DNA of 5,823 nucleotides, from assembly GCA_030623545.1 (NCBI GenBank), contig JAUXLW010000091.1:1-5823 (forward strand), given 5' to 3'. Each line of letters begins with the position of its first letter. Position 1 is the stretch's first letter. The notes under the pieces were generated by a model. It did no database searches, was not told where the DNA came from, and worked only from the letters and a program-made list of their open reading frames with translations. Shown in pieces: positions 1 through 5,412 of the stretch. Source of the DNA: Acidimicrobiia bacterium (GTDB lineage: Bacteria > Actinomycetota > Acidimicrobiia > Spongiisociales > SHLN01). Both the position numbers and the translations under genes were made by a program.

Positions 1-511
1 ATACGAGATCGCAGGAGCCTGGGGCGCCAAGATGGCCCGCGGTTCCGGAGACGTCATCGCCTGGGTCGGTGACGGCTCCTATCTCATCATGAACAGCGAC
101 ATCTACTCGACCGTGTTTACCGGTCACAAGGTCATCTTTATCGTATGCGACAACGGAGGGTTCGCCGTCATCAATCGGCTCCAGGTGAATACCGGGGGAG
201 CAGAGTTCAACAACCTGCTTCGAACCGCCCGCCATGAGAGGTACTTCCAGGTCGACTTCGTCAAACACGCCGAGTCGATGGGCGCCCGCGCTGAGAAGGT
301 CGAGAAGCTGGCGGAGCTCCCGGCCGCATTTGCCCGCGCCAAAGAGTCCGACCGCAGCTATGTGCTCGTCATCGACGTCGACGAGTACACCTGGACCGAA
401 GGCGGGGCGTGGTGGGAAGTGGGCATCCCCGAGGTGAGCGACCGCGAACAGGTCCGGGTCGCCCGGGCCGAATTGGAGGCTGAGAAGAAGCACCAGCGAG
501 TCGGGGTGTGA
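1..511 (+). CDS. iolD: 3D-(3,5/4)-trihydroxycyclohexane-1,2-dione hydrolase, C-terminal part (5' end outside window)
   Basis: This ThDP-dependent enzyme hydrolyses the cyclic dione made from 2-keto-myo-inositol, opening the ring to 5-deoxy-D-glucuronate in cytosolic myo-inositol catabolism. The open frame enters at base 2 and gives 169 residues, about a quarter of a usual IolD (about 640 aa), all from the C-terminal ThDP-binding domain. The fragment has the ThDP/Mg motif GDGS at residues 23-26, followed after about 24 residues by DN (50-51). This is the GDG-X(n)-(N/D)N signature, and the context DNGGFAVINRLQ closely parallels the DNAGFGCINNLQ segment of Bacillus IolD. The tail is charged and ends at a TGA at 509-511. 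iolC follows 139 bp downstream on the same strand, and iolB lies further on, which supports the assignment over other ThDP enzymes such as acetolactate synthase. The ATG at 32 is internal and is not the gene start. Confidence 0.93.
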   Translation, partial: YEIAGAWGAKMARGSGDVIAWVGDGSYLIMNSDIYSTVFTGHKVIFIVCDNGGFAVINRLQVNTGGAEFNNLLRTARHERYFQVDFVKHAESMGARAEKVEKLAELPAAFARAKESDRSYVLVIDVDEYTWTEGGAWWEVGIPEVSDREQVRVARAELEAEKKHQRVGV

Positions 512-621
512 CCCGTGCCAGTCGCCTTCCGGTGACGGTCGCCCGGACGATCAAATTTTCGGCTTCGCCCCGCTCGAGCCTCCCAATCGGCGCCGTCCAC
601 TTCTGGCGACATGTAGTGGGC

Positions 622-646
622 CCGGCCCCCATCCATCAGGGGCTGG
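622..646 (+). promoter_or_regulatory. Possible SD-sequestering hairpin in front of iolC
   Basis: Bases 622-629 (CCGGCCCC) can pair with 639-646 (GGGGCTGG) as an 8-bp stem with one G-U pair and a 9-nt loop. The right arm contains AGGGG (638-642), the only Shine-Dalgarno-like sequence for the GTG at 651. If the stem forms in the mRNA it would limit iolC initiation. This is seen by eye only; in GC-rich DNA such stems also arise by chance. Confidence 0.3.
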
Positions 647-650
647 TTGA

Positions 651-1655
651 GTGACCTACGACGTCATCACCGTCGGACGGGTCAACATGGACCTGATTGC
701 TCAGCAAATCGGGGCCGACTTTGCGGACGTGAGAGGCTTCGACGCCATGGTGGGAGGCAGCCCCACCAACATTGCCATCGGCACGACCCGGCTGGGTCTG
801 CGGTCCATCGCCTTCACGGGAGTGGGGGACGATCGTGTTGGAGACTTCGTCCTCCGCTACCTGACAGATGAGAACGTCGTCACCGACTTCATCCCCCACA
901 TCGAGGGCAGGCAGACTTCGCTTGCTCTGATCGGGGTGCAGCCGCCGGGAGACTTTCCGCTGTCCTTTTACCGCGAGGACCCGGCCGACATCTATCTCAC
1001 CGTCGACCATGCGAAGGCCCTCCCTCTCGATGCGTCGAAGGCGGTCCTGTTGTCCGGCAATGCCTTCAGTCGGGGGCTGGTCGTCGAGACATCCGGCTGG
1101 ATCGCCGACGAGGCCCGGCGTCGGGGGCTGCGTTCCTTTCTTGATCTCGACCTCCGACCGGTGGAATGGGCCGATCAGGGTGGTTACGGCCGGGCCATGC
1201 AAGCGGTGCTACCCAAGGTCGAGGTGGCGATCGGAACCGAAGAGGAGTTCTATGAGGCTCTAGCGGCGGAGCCAACGCAAATCATGGCAAGAGGCTCGGG
1301 GCTCACAAACGGCCAGGTTGAGGAGCTCGCCCGGGCCATTGACCGCACGCTGGCCGCAGGCGACGCTCCCGACACACTGGTACTCAAACGGGGCCCGCAC
1401 GGTGCATCTGTGGTGACACCGGACGGGTCCATCGACGTGCCGGGTTTTCCGGTCGACGTGGTCAACACGGTTGGAGCAGGCGACGCGTTTGCGAGCGGGC
1501 TCATCACCAAGCGCCTGCAGGGGTGGGACTGGTTTGAGGCGGTGCGTTTCGCCAACGCGTGTGGCGCCATCGAGGTCACTCGACAGGGTTGTGCCTCGGC
1601 TCTACCGACCGAAGCCGAGGTGGTGAAATTCATCAACCAGAAGTCGGCTGAGTAA
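651..1655 (+). CDS. iolC: 5-dehydro-2-deoxygluconokinase (PfkB family)
   Basis: This enzyme phosphorylates 2-deoxy-5-keto-D-gluconate with ATP at C6, the step before aldolase cleavage in cytosolic inositol degradation. The 334-aa protein is a normal length for the PfkB/ribokinase fold. It starts MTYDVITVGRVNMDLIA, has the N-terminal sugar-binding signature GGSPTNIAIG at residues 35-44, and carries the C-terminal signature NTVGAGDAFASG with GAGD at 275-278, where D278 is the expected catalytic base. GGSPTN and the VGRVNMDL start are typical of IolC rather than of ribokinase or fructokinase. The GTG at 651 is chosen because AGGGG lies 8 nt upstream and the first beta strand begins directly after it. 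It sits 139 bp after iolD in the same orientation, so co-transcription is likely, and it converges with the dehydrogenase gene, with 66 bp between the stop codons. Some relatives are fused to an IolJ-like aldolase domain; this one is not. Confidence 0.93.
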   Translation: MTYDVITVGRVNMDLIAQQIGADFADVRGFDAMVGGSPTNIAIGTTRLGLRSIAFTGVGDDRVGDFVLRYLTDENVVTDFIPHIEGRQTSLALIGVQPPGDFPLSFYREDPADIYLTVDHAKALPLDASKAVLLSGNAFSRGLVVETSGWIADEARRRGLRSFLDLDLRPVEWADQGGYGRAMQAVLPKVEVAIGTEEEFYEALAAEPTQIMARGSGLTNGQVEELARAIDRTLAAGDAPDTLVLKRGPHGASVVTPDGSIDVPGFPVDVVNTVGAGDAFASGLITKRLQGWDWFEAVRFANACGAIEVTRQGCASALPTEAEVVKFINQKSAE

Positions 1656-1721
1656 TGCCTCAGATCGGCCGCCGGCGAGTGCCAGCATGTTCCCGTCCCT
1701 CCACTCAAACAGGCGGGCCAC

Positions 1722-2717
1722 TCAGGCAGGCTGGTCACCCAGATCCAACACCTGAGGCCCCTCGCTGATAGCTCTCACGCCGGCCTCGGCCGCCGCCAGG
1801 GTGGCATAGCCGTCCCAGGCCGAAGGACCGTCGACCCGGCCCTCGAGCGCGCTCCGCGCCCAGGCCGTCACTTCGAGCTCGTAGGCGCGGGCGAACCGTT
1901 CCAGCCAGTCTTGCTCCACCGGCTGGCTGATCTGCCCGCCACGGCGGATCCGCGGCGTGTGATGGGGGGCACCCGTCACGGTCCCCTCCGAGCCCACCAC
2001 TTCGATCCCGACCTCGTAGCCGTACGACGAGTCCATGTTGAACTCGATAACGGCCAGGGCGCCGCCTGTCATCCTCAGGGAGATGATCAGGAGCACCGGC
2101 TCCACCGAACGACCCTGATCGATCGGTGTGGCCAGCACCGAGATCTCGGCGATCTCGGAGTCGAGCAGCCAGCGGGCCGAGTAGAGGTCGTGGACCACCG
2201 AGTTGACCATCGCCTCGCGCGCCGAGGGGAGTGGAGTCAGGGCCACGTTTCGATGCCAGCCGCGCAAGAACAGCGCCCGTCCGATATCACCGCGGGCGAT
2301 TGAATCCCTGACATCTACGTGCCGCGGGTCGTAGCGGCGCATCAGGCCCACCTGCACGAGGCGCCGGCGGGCGGCAACCTCAGCGTCGACCACCAAACGG
2401 GCGTCGGCCACCGCGGTTGCCAGCGGCTTTTCGCACAGAACGGGCTTGCCCGCCGAGATGCACGCCAGCGTCAGCTCAGCATGGCTCGCGTCGGGACTGG
2501 CGATGAGCACGGCCTCCACCGACGGATCGGCGATCAGCTCGTAGGCGTCCTCGTGCTCTTTTGCCGCGCACCGGGCGGCTGTGTCTGCCAGCCGGCCTTT
2601 ATCGACGTCCATCACCGCGACCACTCGAGCCGCCGACGCGGAGTGTTGGAGGTTGTCGACGTGGCGCCCTCCCATGCCACCAAGCCCGATTACACCAACG
2701 GCGATTTGCTCGGTCAC
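1722..2717 (-). CDS. Gfo/Idh/MocA-family NAD(P)-dependent dehydrogenase, IolG-like (inositol 2-dehydrogenase type)
   Basis: This is probably the enzyme that oxidises myo-inositol, or another inositol isomer, to the keto-inositol with NAD+, the entry step of the pathway. The 331-aa product has an N-terminal Rossmann fold with GVIGLGGMGGRH at residues 8-19 and an acidic residue at the end of strand 2 (D37), which suggests NAD. The family motif EKP is at 96-98, so K97 is the conserved catalytic lysine, and the C-terminal alpha/beta domain contains VVHDLYSARWLL with H176. The start is taken as the GTG at 2717, which has GGGAG 9 nt upstream; with it, K97 and H176 fall at the same numbers as in Bacillus subtilis IolG. 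An in-frame GTG at 2768 would add 17 residues of unlikely sequence. Position 172, Asp in Bacillus IolG, is Asn here, and 179 is Tyr instead of Asp, so the substrate may differ. The gene is on the opposite strand from the other iol genes. Family confidence is high; the exact substrate is open, so no symbol is given. Confidence 0.85.
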   Translation of the reverse strand: MTEQIAVGVIGLGGMGGRHVDNLQHSASAARVVAVMDVDKGRLADTAARCAAKEHEDAYELIADPSVEAVLIASPDASHAELTLACISAGKPVLCEKPLATAVADARLVVDAEVAARRRLVQVGLMRRYDPRHVDVRDSIARGDIGRALFLRGWHRNVALTPLPSAREAMVNSVVHDLYSARWLLDSEIAEISVLATPIDQGRSVEPVLLIISLRMTGGALAVIEFNMDSSYGYEVGIEVVGSEGTVTGAPHHTPRIRRGGQISQPVEQDWLERFARAYELEVTAWARSALEGRVDGPSAWDGYATLAAAEAGVRAISEGPQVLDLGDQPA

Positions 2718-2776
2718 GACTCGCTTCTCCCGGCACCGGGAAGGGCGAACCGATTGCGGATCTGACACATGAGTCG

Positions 2777-2782
2777 AATATA
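2777..2782 (-). promoter_or_regulatory. Candidate -10 element for the IolG-like gene
   Basis: The minus strand reads TATATT here, five of six bases matching the sigma-70 -10 consensus, in otherwise very GC-rich DNA. It predicts a transcript start near 2770 and a leader of about 50 nt before the GTG at 2717. No convincing -35 hexamer is visible 16-18 bp upstream, so this is a weak call. Confidence 0.35.
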
Positions 2783-2821
2783 CCGGGCGGGCGGCTCAGA
2801 AGACCACCCGGCGGCGGCCGC

Positions 2822-2827
2822 TAGAAT
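2822..2827 (+). promoter_or_regulatory. Candidate -10 element for the iolB transcript
   Basis: TAGAAT matches five of six bases of the -10 consensus and is an AT-rich island in a GC-rich stretch. It would start the transcript near 2833-2835, just before the ribosome site at 2842-2846. No good -35 is seen at the expected distance. Together with the minus-strand element at 2777-2782 it would make this a divergent promoter region. Confidence 0.35.
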
Positions 2828-2853
2828 CCCCGCCGAATGGTGGGAGCCGGCCA

Positions 2854-2928
2854 GTGATCTCAGACCTACAGTTTGGCGACATCGTCGAGACGCCTGGTAC
2901 CCCGTTGCGGGTCATGGGTCATGGCTGA
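2854..2928 (+). CDS. Possible 24-codon upstream ORF overlapping the iolB start
   Basis: A GTG at 2854 is preceded by GGGAG (2842-2846) with a 7-nt gap, a better ribosome site than any in front of iolB itself. The frame encodes 24 residues beginning MISDLQFGDI and rich in Pro, Gly and Val. It ends at the TGA at 2926-2928, so its last 8 nt overlap the iolB ATG (2921). About 70 % of its third codon positions are G or C. I do not recognise the peptide and see no amino-acid run typical of an attenuator leader. The likely role, if it is translated, is to bring ribosomes to the iolB start by termination and re-initiation. It could equally be a chance ORF or the remnant of a lost gene. Confidence 0.4.
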   Translation: MISDLQFGDIVETPGTPLRVMGHG

Positions 2929-3754
2929 ACTTCTCATCCGCTCTGGAAACGGGGCGACCCCCGATGATGTCCTCCTGGTCACTCCCGAGTCCGCAGGCTG
3001 GGTCTACTCGGGTCTGCGCATTGTCGAGTTGAGTGGCGAGGCCCGCGACTTCGCCACCGGCCAGGACGAAACCGCCGTGCTTCCTTTGAGGGGAAGCGCC
3101 CGTGTGGAGGTCGAAGGACGCACGTACGTGCTCGATGGCCGCAGTGACATGTTCGGCGAGACAACGGATTTCCTCTACGTTCCCATTGACACCGAGATGA
3201 GGATCACCGGCCAGGGTGAGTTCGCCCTCTGTAGCGCCCGCGCAACTCGCAAGCTGGATCCGGCTTACGTGGCTGCCGAAGAGGTTACGGTCGAAGTGCG
3301 GGGCGGAGGAGTGGCTACCAGGCAGATCAACAACTTCATGGCAGCCGATGCCTTCGAGGCAGACACACTGATTGCCGTGGAGGTGATCACGCCGGAGGGA
3401 AGCATCTCCTCATACCCTCCGCACAAACACGACGAGCGGACCGAAGTCGAAACCCAACTCGAGGAAATCTACTACTTTCGGATTTCAGGCAACGCCGGCT
3501 TCGGGCTCTTCAACGCTTACGCTGCCGACGGCTCATTCCATGAGACGACCGAGGTCCACGATGGTGACGCGTTCCTCGTCCCGGAGGGTTTCCACGGCCC
3601 CGCGATAGCCCTCCCCGGCTACCACATGTACTACCTGAACGTAATGGCGGGGCCGGAGCGTCTTTGGATGTTCACCGACGATCCGCGTCATGCCTGGCAG
3701 CGCCAAGCCATCGAAAGCCAGGCTGCAGATCCTCGACTACCCCTGTCGACCTGA
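2921..3754 (+). CDS. iolB: 5-deoxy-glucuronate isomerase
   Basis: This enzyme isomerises 5-deoxy-D-glucuronate, the product of IolD, to 2-deoxy-5-keto-D-gluconate, the substrate of IolC; it is a cytosolic metal-dependent bicupin of the KduI/IolB family. The 277-aa length is normal. The C-terminal cupin shows SSYPPHKHD with H168 and H170, then EEIYYF with E182, then VPEGFHG with H225, the expected set of metal ligands. The end motif YYLNVMAGPERLWMF followed by DDPRHAW is nearly diagnostic of IolB. The ATG at 2921 gives MAELLIRSGNG, equivalent to the family's usual N-terminus. An in-frame TTG at 2873 would add 16 residues unlike any IolB. There is no strong Shine-Dalgarno sequence before 2921, but a short ORF with a good site overlaps the start. 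The gene diverges from the IolG-like gene, 203 bp apart. Confidence 0.95.
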   Translation: MAELLIRSGNGATPDDVLLVTPESAGWVYSGLRIVELSGEARDFATGQDETAVLPLRGSARVEVEGRTYVLDGRSDMFGETTDFLYVPIDTEMRITGQGEFALCSARATRKLDPAYVAAEEVTVEVRGGGVATRQINNFMAADAFEADTLIAVEVITPEGSISSYPPHKHDERTEVETQLEEIYYFRISGNAGFGLFNAYAADGSFHETTEVHDGDAFLVPEGFHGPAIALPGYHMYYLNVMAGPERLWMFTDDPRHAWQRQAIESQAADPRLPLST

Positions 3755-4093
3755 ATACGCGCCACCAACCCCTTCCTCGAGGCTCGGCTTCTCGGGCCCG
3801 GTCACTACCACTACTTTTCGCGCTGTCGTCAGCGCGGCGCGGCAGCTACGGGGATAGACACACCAATGTTGCCGAATTCCAACGATCAGGGGCGTACGGT
3901 CTCTTTCCTCCCTCCTTGCTCCCCCTTTGATTCCATACGCGGTGAGCAGTGGCGGGAATAGCTCTGCGCTGGGCATTGTTCCACCCCCGAAGCCGGACAC
4001 CGCGACGGGCTTACCCGAAGATCCCGAAGGAATCCTCGCTCGGCGAGCGTGAGTGGCTGGCTAGAACTGCAAATCGACGACCAAAGGGCCCCT
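3755..4093. other. Gene-free interval between iolB and the F420-dependent oxidoreductase gene
   Basis: No reading frame on either strand of this 339-bp stretch resembles a known protein, and no tRNA-like T-arm was found. It holds a 7-bp hairpin (3819-3836), a pyrimidine tract (3900-3928) and small GC-rich inverted repeats near 4037-4051. It probably contains the end of the iolB transcript and the promoter of the downstream gene, but no clear promoter hexamer pair is visible. Confidence 0.5.
3819..3836 (+). terminator. Hairpin 64 bp after iolB, possible factor-independent terminator without a U tract
   Basis: CGCGCTG (3819-3825) and CAGCGCG (3830-3836) form a perfect 7-bp stem around the tetraloop TCGT. 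It follows the iolB stop at the right distance for a terminator, but the plus strand continues with GCGCGG rather than a T run. On the minus strand the stem is followed by AAAAG, so it does not suit that direction either. Actinobacterial terminators often lack U tracts, hence a low-confidence call. Confidence 0.3.
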
Positions 4094-4504
4094 ATGACCG
4101 ACTGGAATACACAGATCATCGACGAGTTCCGCGCCAACGACGGTGTGGTCGGAGGGATGTTCGAGGGAGCAACCCTGCTCATTCTTCACAGCACCGGAGC
4201 CAAGACCGGCCAGGAGAGACTCGCTCCGCTCATGTATCAAGCGAACAACGGCGGCTACGCCATATTTGCTTCCAAGTCGGGCGCGACCGACAATCCTGAT
4301 TGGTTCTACAACCTCAAGGCAAATCCTGAGGCATCCATCGAGGTTGGCACGGACACGGTGGAGGTCACGGCCCGGGTGCTTGGGGATGACGAGCGAAACC
4401 CGATCTGGGATGCCCAGAAGAAGGCCTATCCCCAATTCGCCGAGTATGAAAAGACGTCCGCAGGGCGAAAAATACCGGTGGTCCTCTTAACCACTAGTCC
4501 CTAA
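4094..4504 (+). CDS. Nitroreductase/quinone-reductase family protein, F420H2-dependent (Ddn type)
   Basis: This is a small split-beta-barrel oxidoreductase expected to use reduced deazaflavin cofactor F420 to reduce quinones or nitro or other electrophilic compounds; the natural substrate cannot be told from sequence. The product is 136 aa, typical for the family. Recognisable parts are WNTQIIDEFRAN at residues 4-15, GGMFEGATLLIL at 20-31, the glycine/lysine loop STGAKTGQERLAPLMY at 33-48 (cofactor phosphate region in Ddn), SKSGATDNPDWFYNLKANPE at 60-79, and the usual C-terminal IPVVLL strand. The ATG at 4094 is chosen over an in-frame GTG at 4049 because AAAGGG lies 5 nt upstream and MTDWN matches the normal family start. 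It converges with the whiB gene, only 6 bp between stops, and probably forms its own transcript. There is no sign that it belongs to the inositol pathway. Its presence implies an F420-producing host. Confidence 0.88.
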   Translation: MTDWNTQIIDEFRANDGVVGGMFEGATLLILHSTGAKTGQERLAPLMYQANNGGYAIFASKSGATDNPDWFYNLKANPEASIEVGTDTVEVTARVLGDDERNPIWDAQKKAYPQFAEYEKTSAGRKIPVVLLTTSP

Positions 4505-4510
4505 CCGGAG

Positions 4511-4786
4511 CTAGCTGGCGCGCCTGCGTCGCTGTGCCAGCCAGCGCTTGCGGTAACGCCGCCGCTCGTCTTCGGGGTAGCCGCCCCACAGCCCCGCTTC
4601 CTGATTGGTTTGCAGGGCGTAATTGAGACACTCCTGCTGGACGGTGCAGGAGGAGCAGATGGCTTTGGCGCGGCCGATGGAATCGAGGGCATTACCGGTG
4701 GTACCGGTTGGAAAGAAGAGCTCGGGATCAGATGAACGACACGCCGCTACTTCCTGCCAAAGGCCCCTCTCCGCCGCGATAGCCAT
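4511..4786 (-). CDS. WhiB-family [4Fe-4S] transcriptional regulator, WhiB1-like
   Basis: This is an actinobacterial iron-sulfur regulator that acts on transcription, in well-studied cases by binding region 4 of the primary sigma factor, with the cluster sensing NO or redox state. The 91-aa product has the four cluster cysteines C16, C44, C47 and C53 (C-X27-C-X2-C-X5-C). CRSSDPELFFP lies around the first, GLWGGYPEDERR at 65-76 is the G-(V/I/L)-W-G-G turn, and the C-terminus is strongly basic (RYRKRW, then RRRR at 86-89) for DNA contact. The DPELFFP, ECL.YAL.T.Q and WGG..EDERR pattern resembles WhiB1 more than WhiB3 or WhiB7, though subgroup assignment by eye is tentative. The ATG at 4786 is preceded by an ideal AGGAGGT with a 4-nt gap; a TTG at 4789 is too close to that site. 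A perfect CRP-type inverted repeat lies 18-41 bp upstream. Confidence 0.93.
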   Translation of the reverse strand: MAIAAERGLWQEVAACRSSDPELFFPTGTTGNALDSIGRAKAICSSCTVQQECLNYALQTNQEAGLWGGYPEDERRRYRKRWLAQRRRRAS

Positions 4787-4789
4787 CAA

Positions 4790-4796
4790 ACCTCCT
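4790..4796 (-). promoter_or_regulatory. Strong Shine-Dalgarno site of the whiB gene
   Basis: The minus strand reads AGGAGGT, a full anti-SD match, 4 nt from the last G of the core to the ATG at 4786. It fixes the start codon at 4786 rather than the TTG at 4789. It is by far the strongest ribosome site in the window. Confidence 0.8.
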
Positions 4797-4803
4797 CAAC
4801 TAG

Positions 4804-4827
4804 ACATTGTGAACAGTTTCACAATGT
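4804..4827 (-). promoter_or_regulatory. Perfect inverted repeat, CRP/FNR-type operator candidate upstream of whiB
   Basis: Two perfect 10-bp arms, ACATTGTGAA and TTCACAATGT, flank 4 nt. The core TGTGA-N6-TCACA is the full consensus for cAMP receptor protein family regulators, also used by actinobacterial Crp/GlxR. The centre (4815/4816) is about 30 bp from the whiB ATG and only about 20 bp from its ribosome site. The site must therefore overlap the whiB promoter or lie in the leader, a geometry that suits repression, or an RNA hairpin. It also lies about 138 bp before the divergent yqeY gene, where an activating position is possible. In Mycobacterium tuberculosis whiB1 is a known Crp target, which supports the call. 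Confidence 0.65.
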
Positions 4828-4938
4828 GTCCGCAAAAAAATACGCCGCCTTCGACCGGCCAAAGGTACTGACGACCAGGAGTCGAGGCAAAGGTTTTTTT
4901 TCGCGACTGAGGTCGGCGGCTACCACGACGTCCTCGGG

Positions 4939-4944
4939 TACCCT
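4939..4944 (+). promoter_or_regulatory. Candidate -10 for a leaderless yqeY transcript
   Basis: TACCCT fits the actinobacterial TANNNT -10 pattern and lies 9 nt before the ATG at 4954, the distance expected if transcription starts on or next to the A of the ATG. The gene has no Shine-Dalgarno sequence; the bases before it are pyrimidine-rich (CTTCTCCCGCT), which agrees with a leaderless start. There is no recognisable -35. Confidence 0.3.
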
Positions 4945-4953
4945 TCTCCCGCT

Positions 4954-5412
4954 ATGAGCATCCAGGAAGACTTGGCGGCCGAATTGAAGGACGCCCTCAA
5001 GGCCAAGGACCAGCCACGCAAGAATGCGATCCGCTCCGTCGAAACCGACGTTGCGCGCGCCAGGTCCGAACCCGGATTCGATGGGGAAATCGACGACGAC
5101 CTCTACCTGACAGTTATCGCCGGCTACGTAAAGAAGATGACCAAAGCCATCGCCGAATACGAGGGCCTCGGCGAGAGGGGCCAGGAGATGGCCGCCAAAT
5201 TGAGGTACGAGACTGATTACCTCTCCCGGTGGCTTCCCCAGAAACTGAGCGAGGAGGCCACCCGCGACCTCGTTACGGCGGCCATCAGCGAACTGGGCGT
5301 CGACGACCCCAAGCAGGCCGGCCGGGTAATGGGCCACATCATGCAGGCCCACAAGAGCGACGTTGACGGTTCAATGGTGAAGCGGCTCGTCGACGAAGCG
5401 CTGGGTGGCTGA
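4954..5412 (+). CDS. GatB/YqeY domain-containing protein
   Basis: This is a small all-helical cytosolic protein related to the C-terminal domain of the GatB subunit of Asp-tRNA(Asn)/Glu-tRNA(Gln) amidotransferase. The free-standing family is widespread, but its exact role is not settled; a tRNA-related function is inferred from the GatB link. The 152-aa length is typical. The N-terminal helical part begins MSIQEDLAAELKDALKAKD, followed by the conserved RKNAIRSVETDVARA helix (residues 22-36). The C-terminal half has WLPQKLSEEATRDLV and then GRVMGHIMQAH, the family's usual W/YLP-(Q)-LS and G(K/R)VM segments. The ATG at 4954 is the natural N-terminus although no Shine-Dalgarno sequence precedes it. 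It diverges from whiB with 167 bp between the starts. The last 8 nt overlap the GTG of the DNA ligase gene, so the two are likely co-transcribed and translationally coupled. Confidence 0.9.
   Translation: MSIQEDLAAELKDALKAKDQPRKNAIRSVETDVARARSEPGFDGEIDDDLYLTVIAGYVKKMTKAIAEYEGLGERGQEMAAKLRYETDYLSRWLPQKLSEEATRDLVTAAISELGVDDPKQAGRVMGHIMQAHKSDVDGSMVKRLVDEALGG

Noticed and set aside
1656..1721. Terminator between the convergent iolC and IolG-like genes
   Set aside because: No stem of useful length followed by T residues could be found in these 66 bp.
2718..2768. 17-residue N-terminal extension of the IolG-like protein from the GTG at 2768
   Set aside because: The added residues are Arg/Ser-rich and unlike the family. 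The GTG at 2717 has a ribosome site, and its numbering puts K97 and H176 where they lie in B. subtilis IolG.
3737..4000. 87-codon minus-strand frame in the gap after iolB
   Set aside because: It has no recognisable domain, a poor start context, and overlaps the iolB end. It looks like a chance frame.
4049..4093. Earlier GTG start for the F420-dependent oxidoreductase
   Set aside because: It has no ribosome site, while the ATG at 4094 has AAAGGG at 5 nt and begins with the family's usual residues.
4514..4540. GCTGGC / GCCAGC inverted repeat at the convergent ends of the F420-dependent gene and whiB, as a bidirectional terminator
   Set aside because: It has only 6 bp, a long loop and no T run on either strand, and lies inside the whiB coding end.
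4861..4905. Intrinsic terminator ending in the T8 run upstream of yqeY
   Set aside because: No GC-rich stem directly precedes the T run, and no plus-strand gene lies upstream that would need it.
4819..5352. 177-codon open frame on the minus strand opposite yqeY
   Set aside because: It is antisense to a well-supported gene, crosses the whiB-yqeY intergenic region, has no recognisable motif, and is explained by high GC content.
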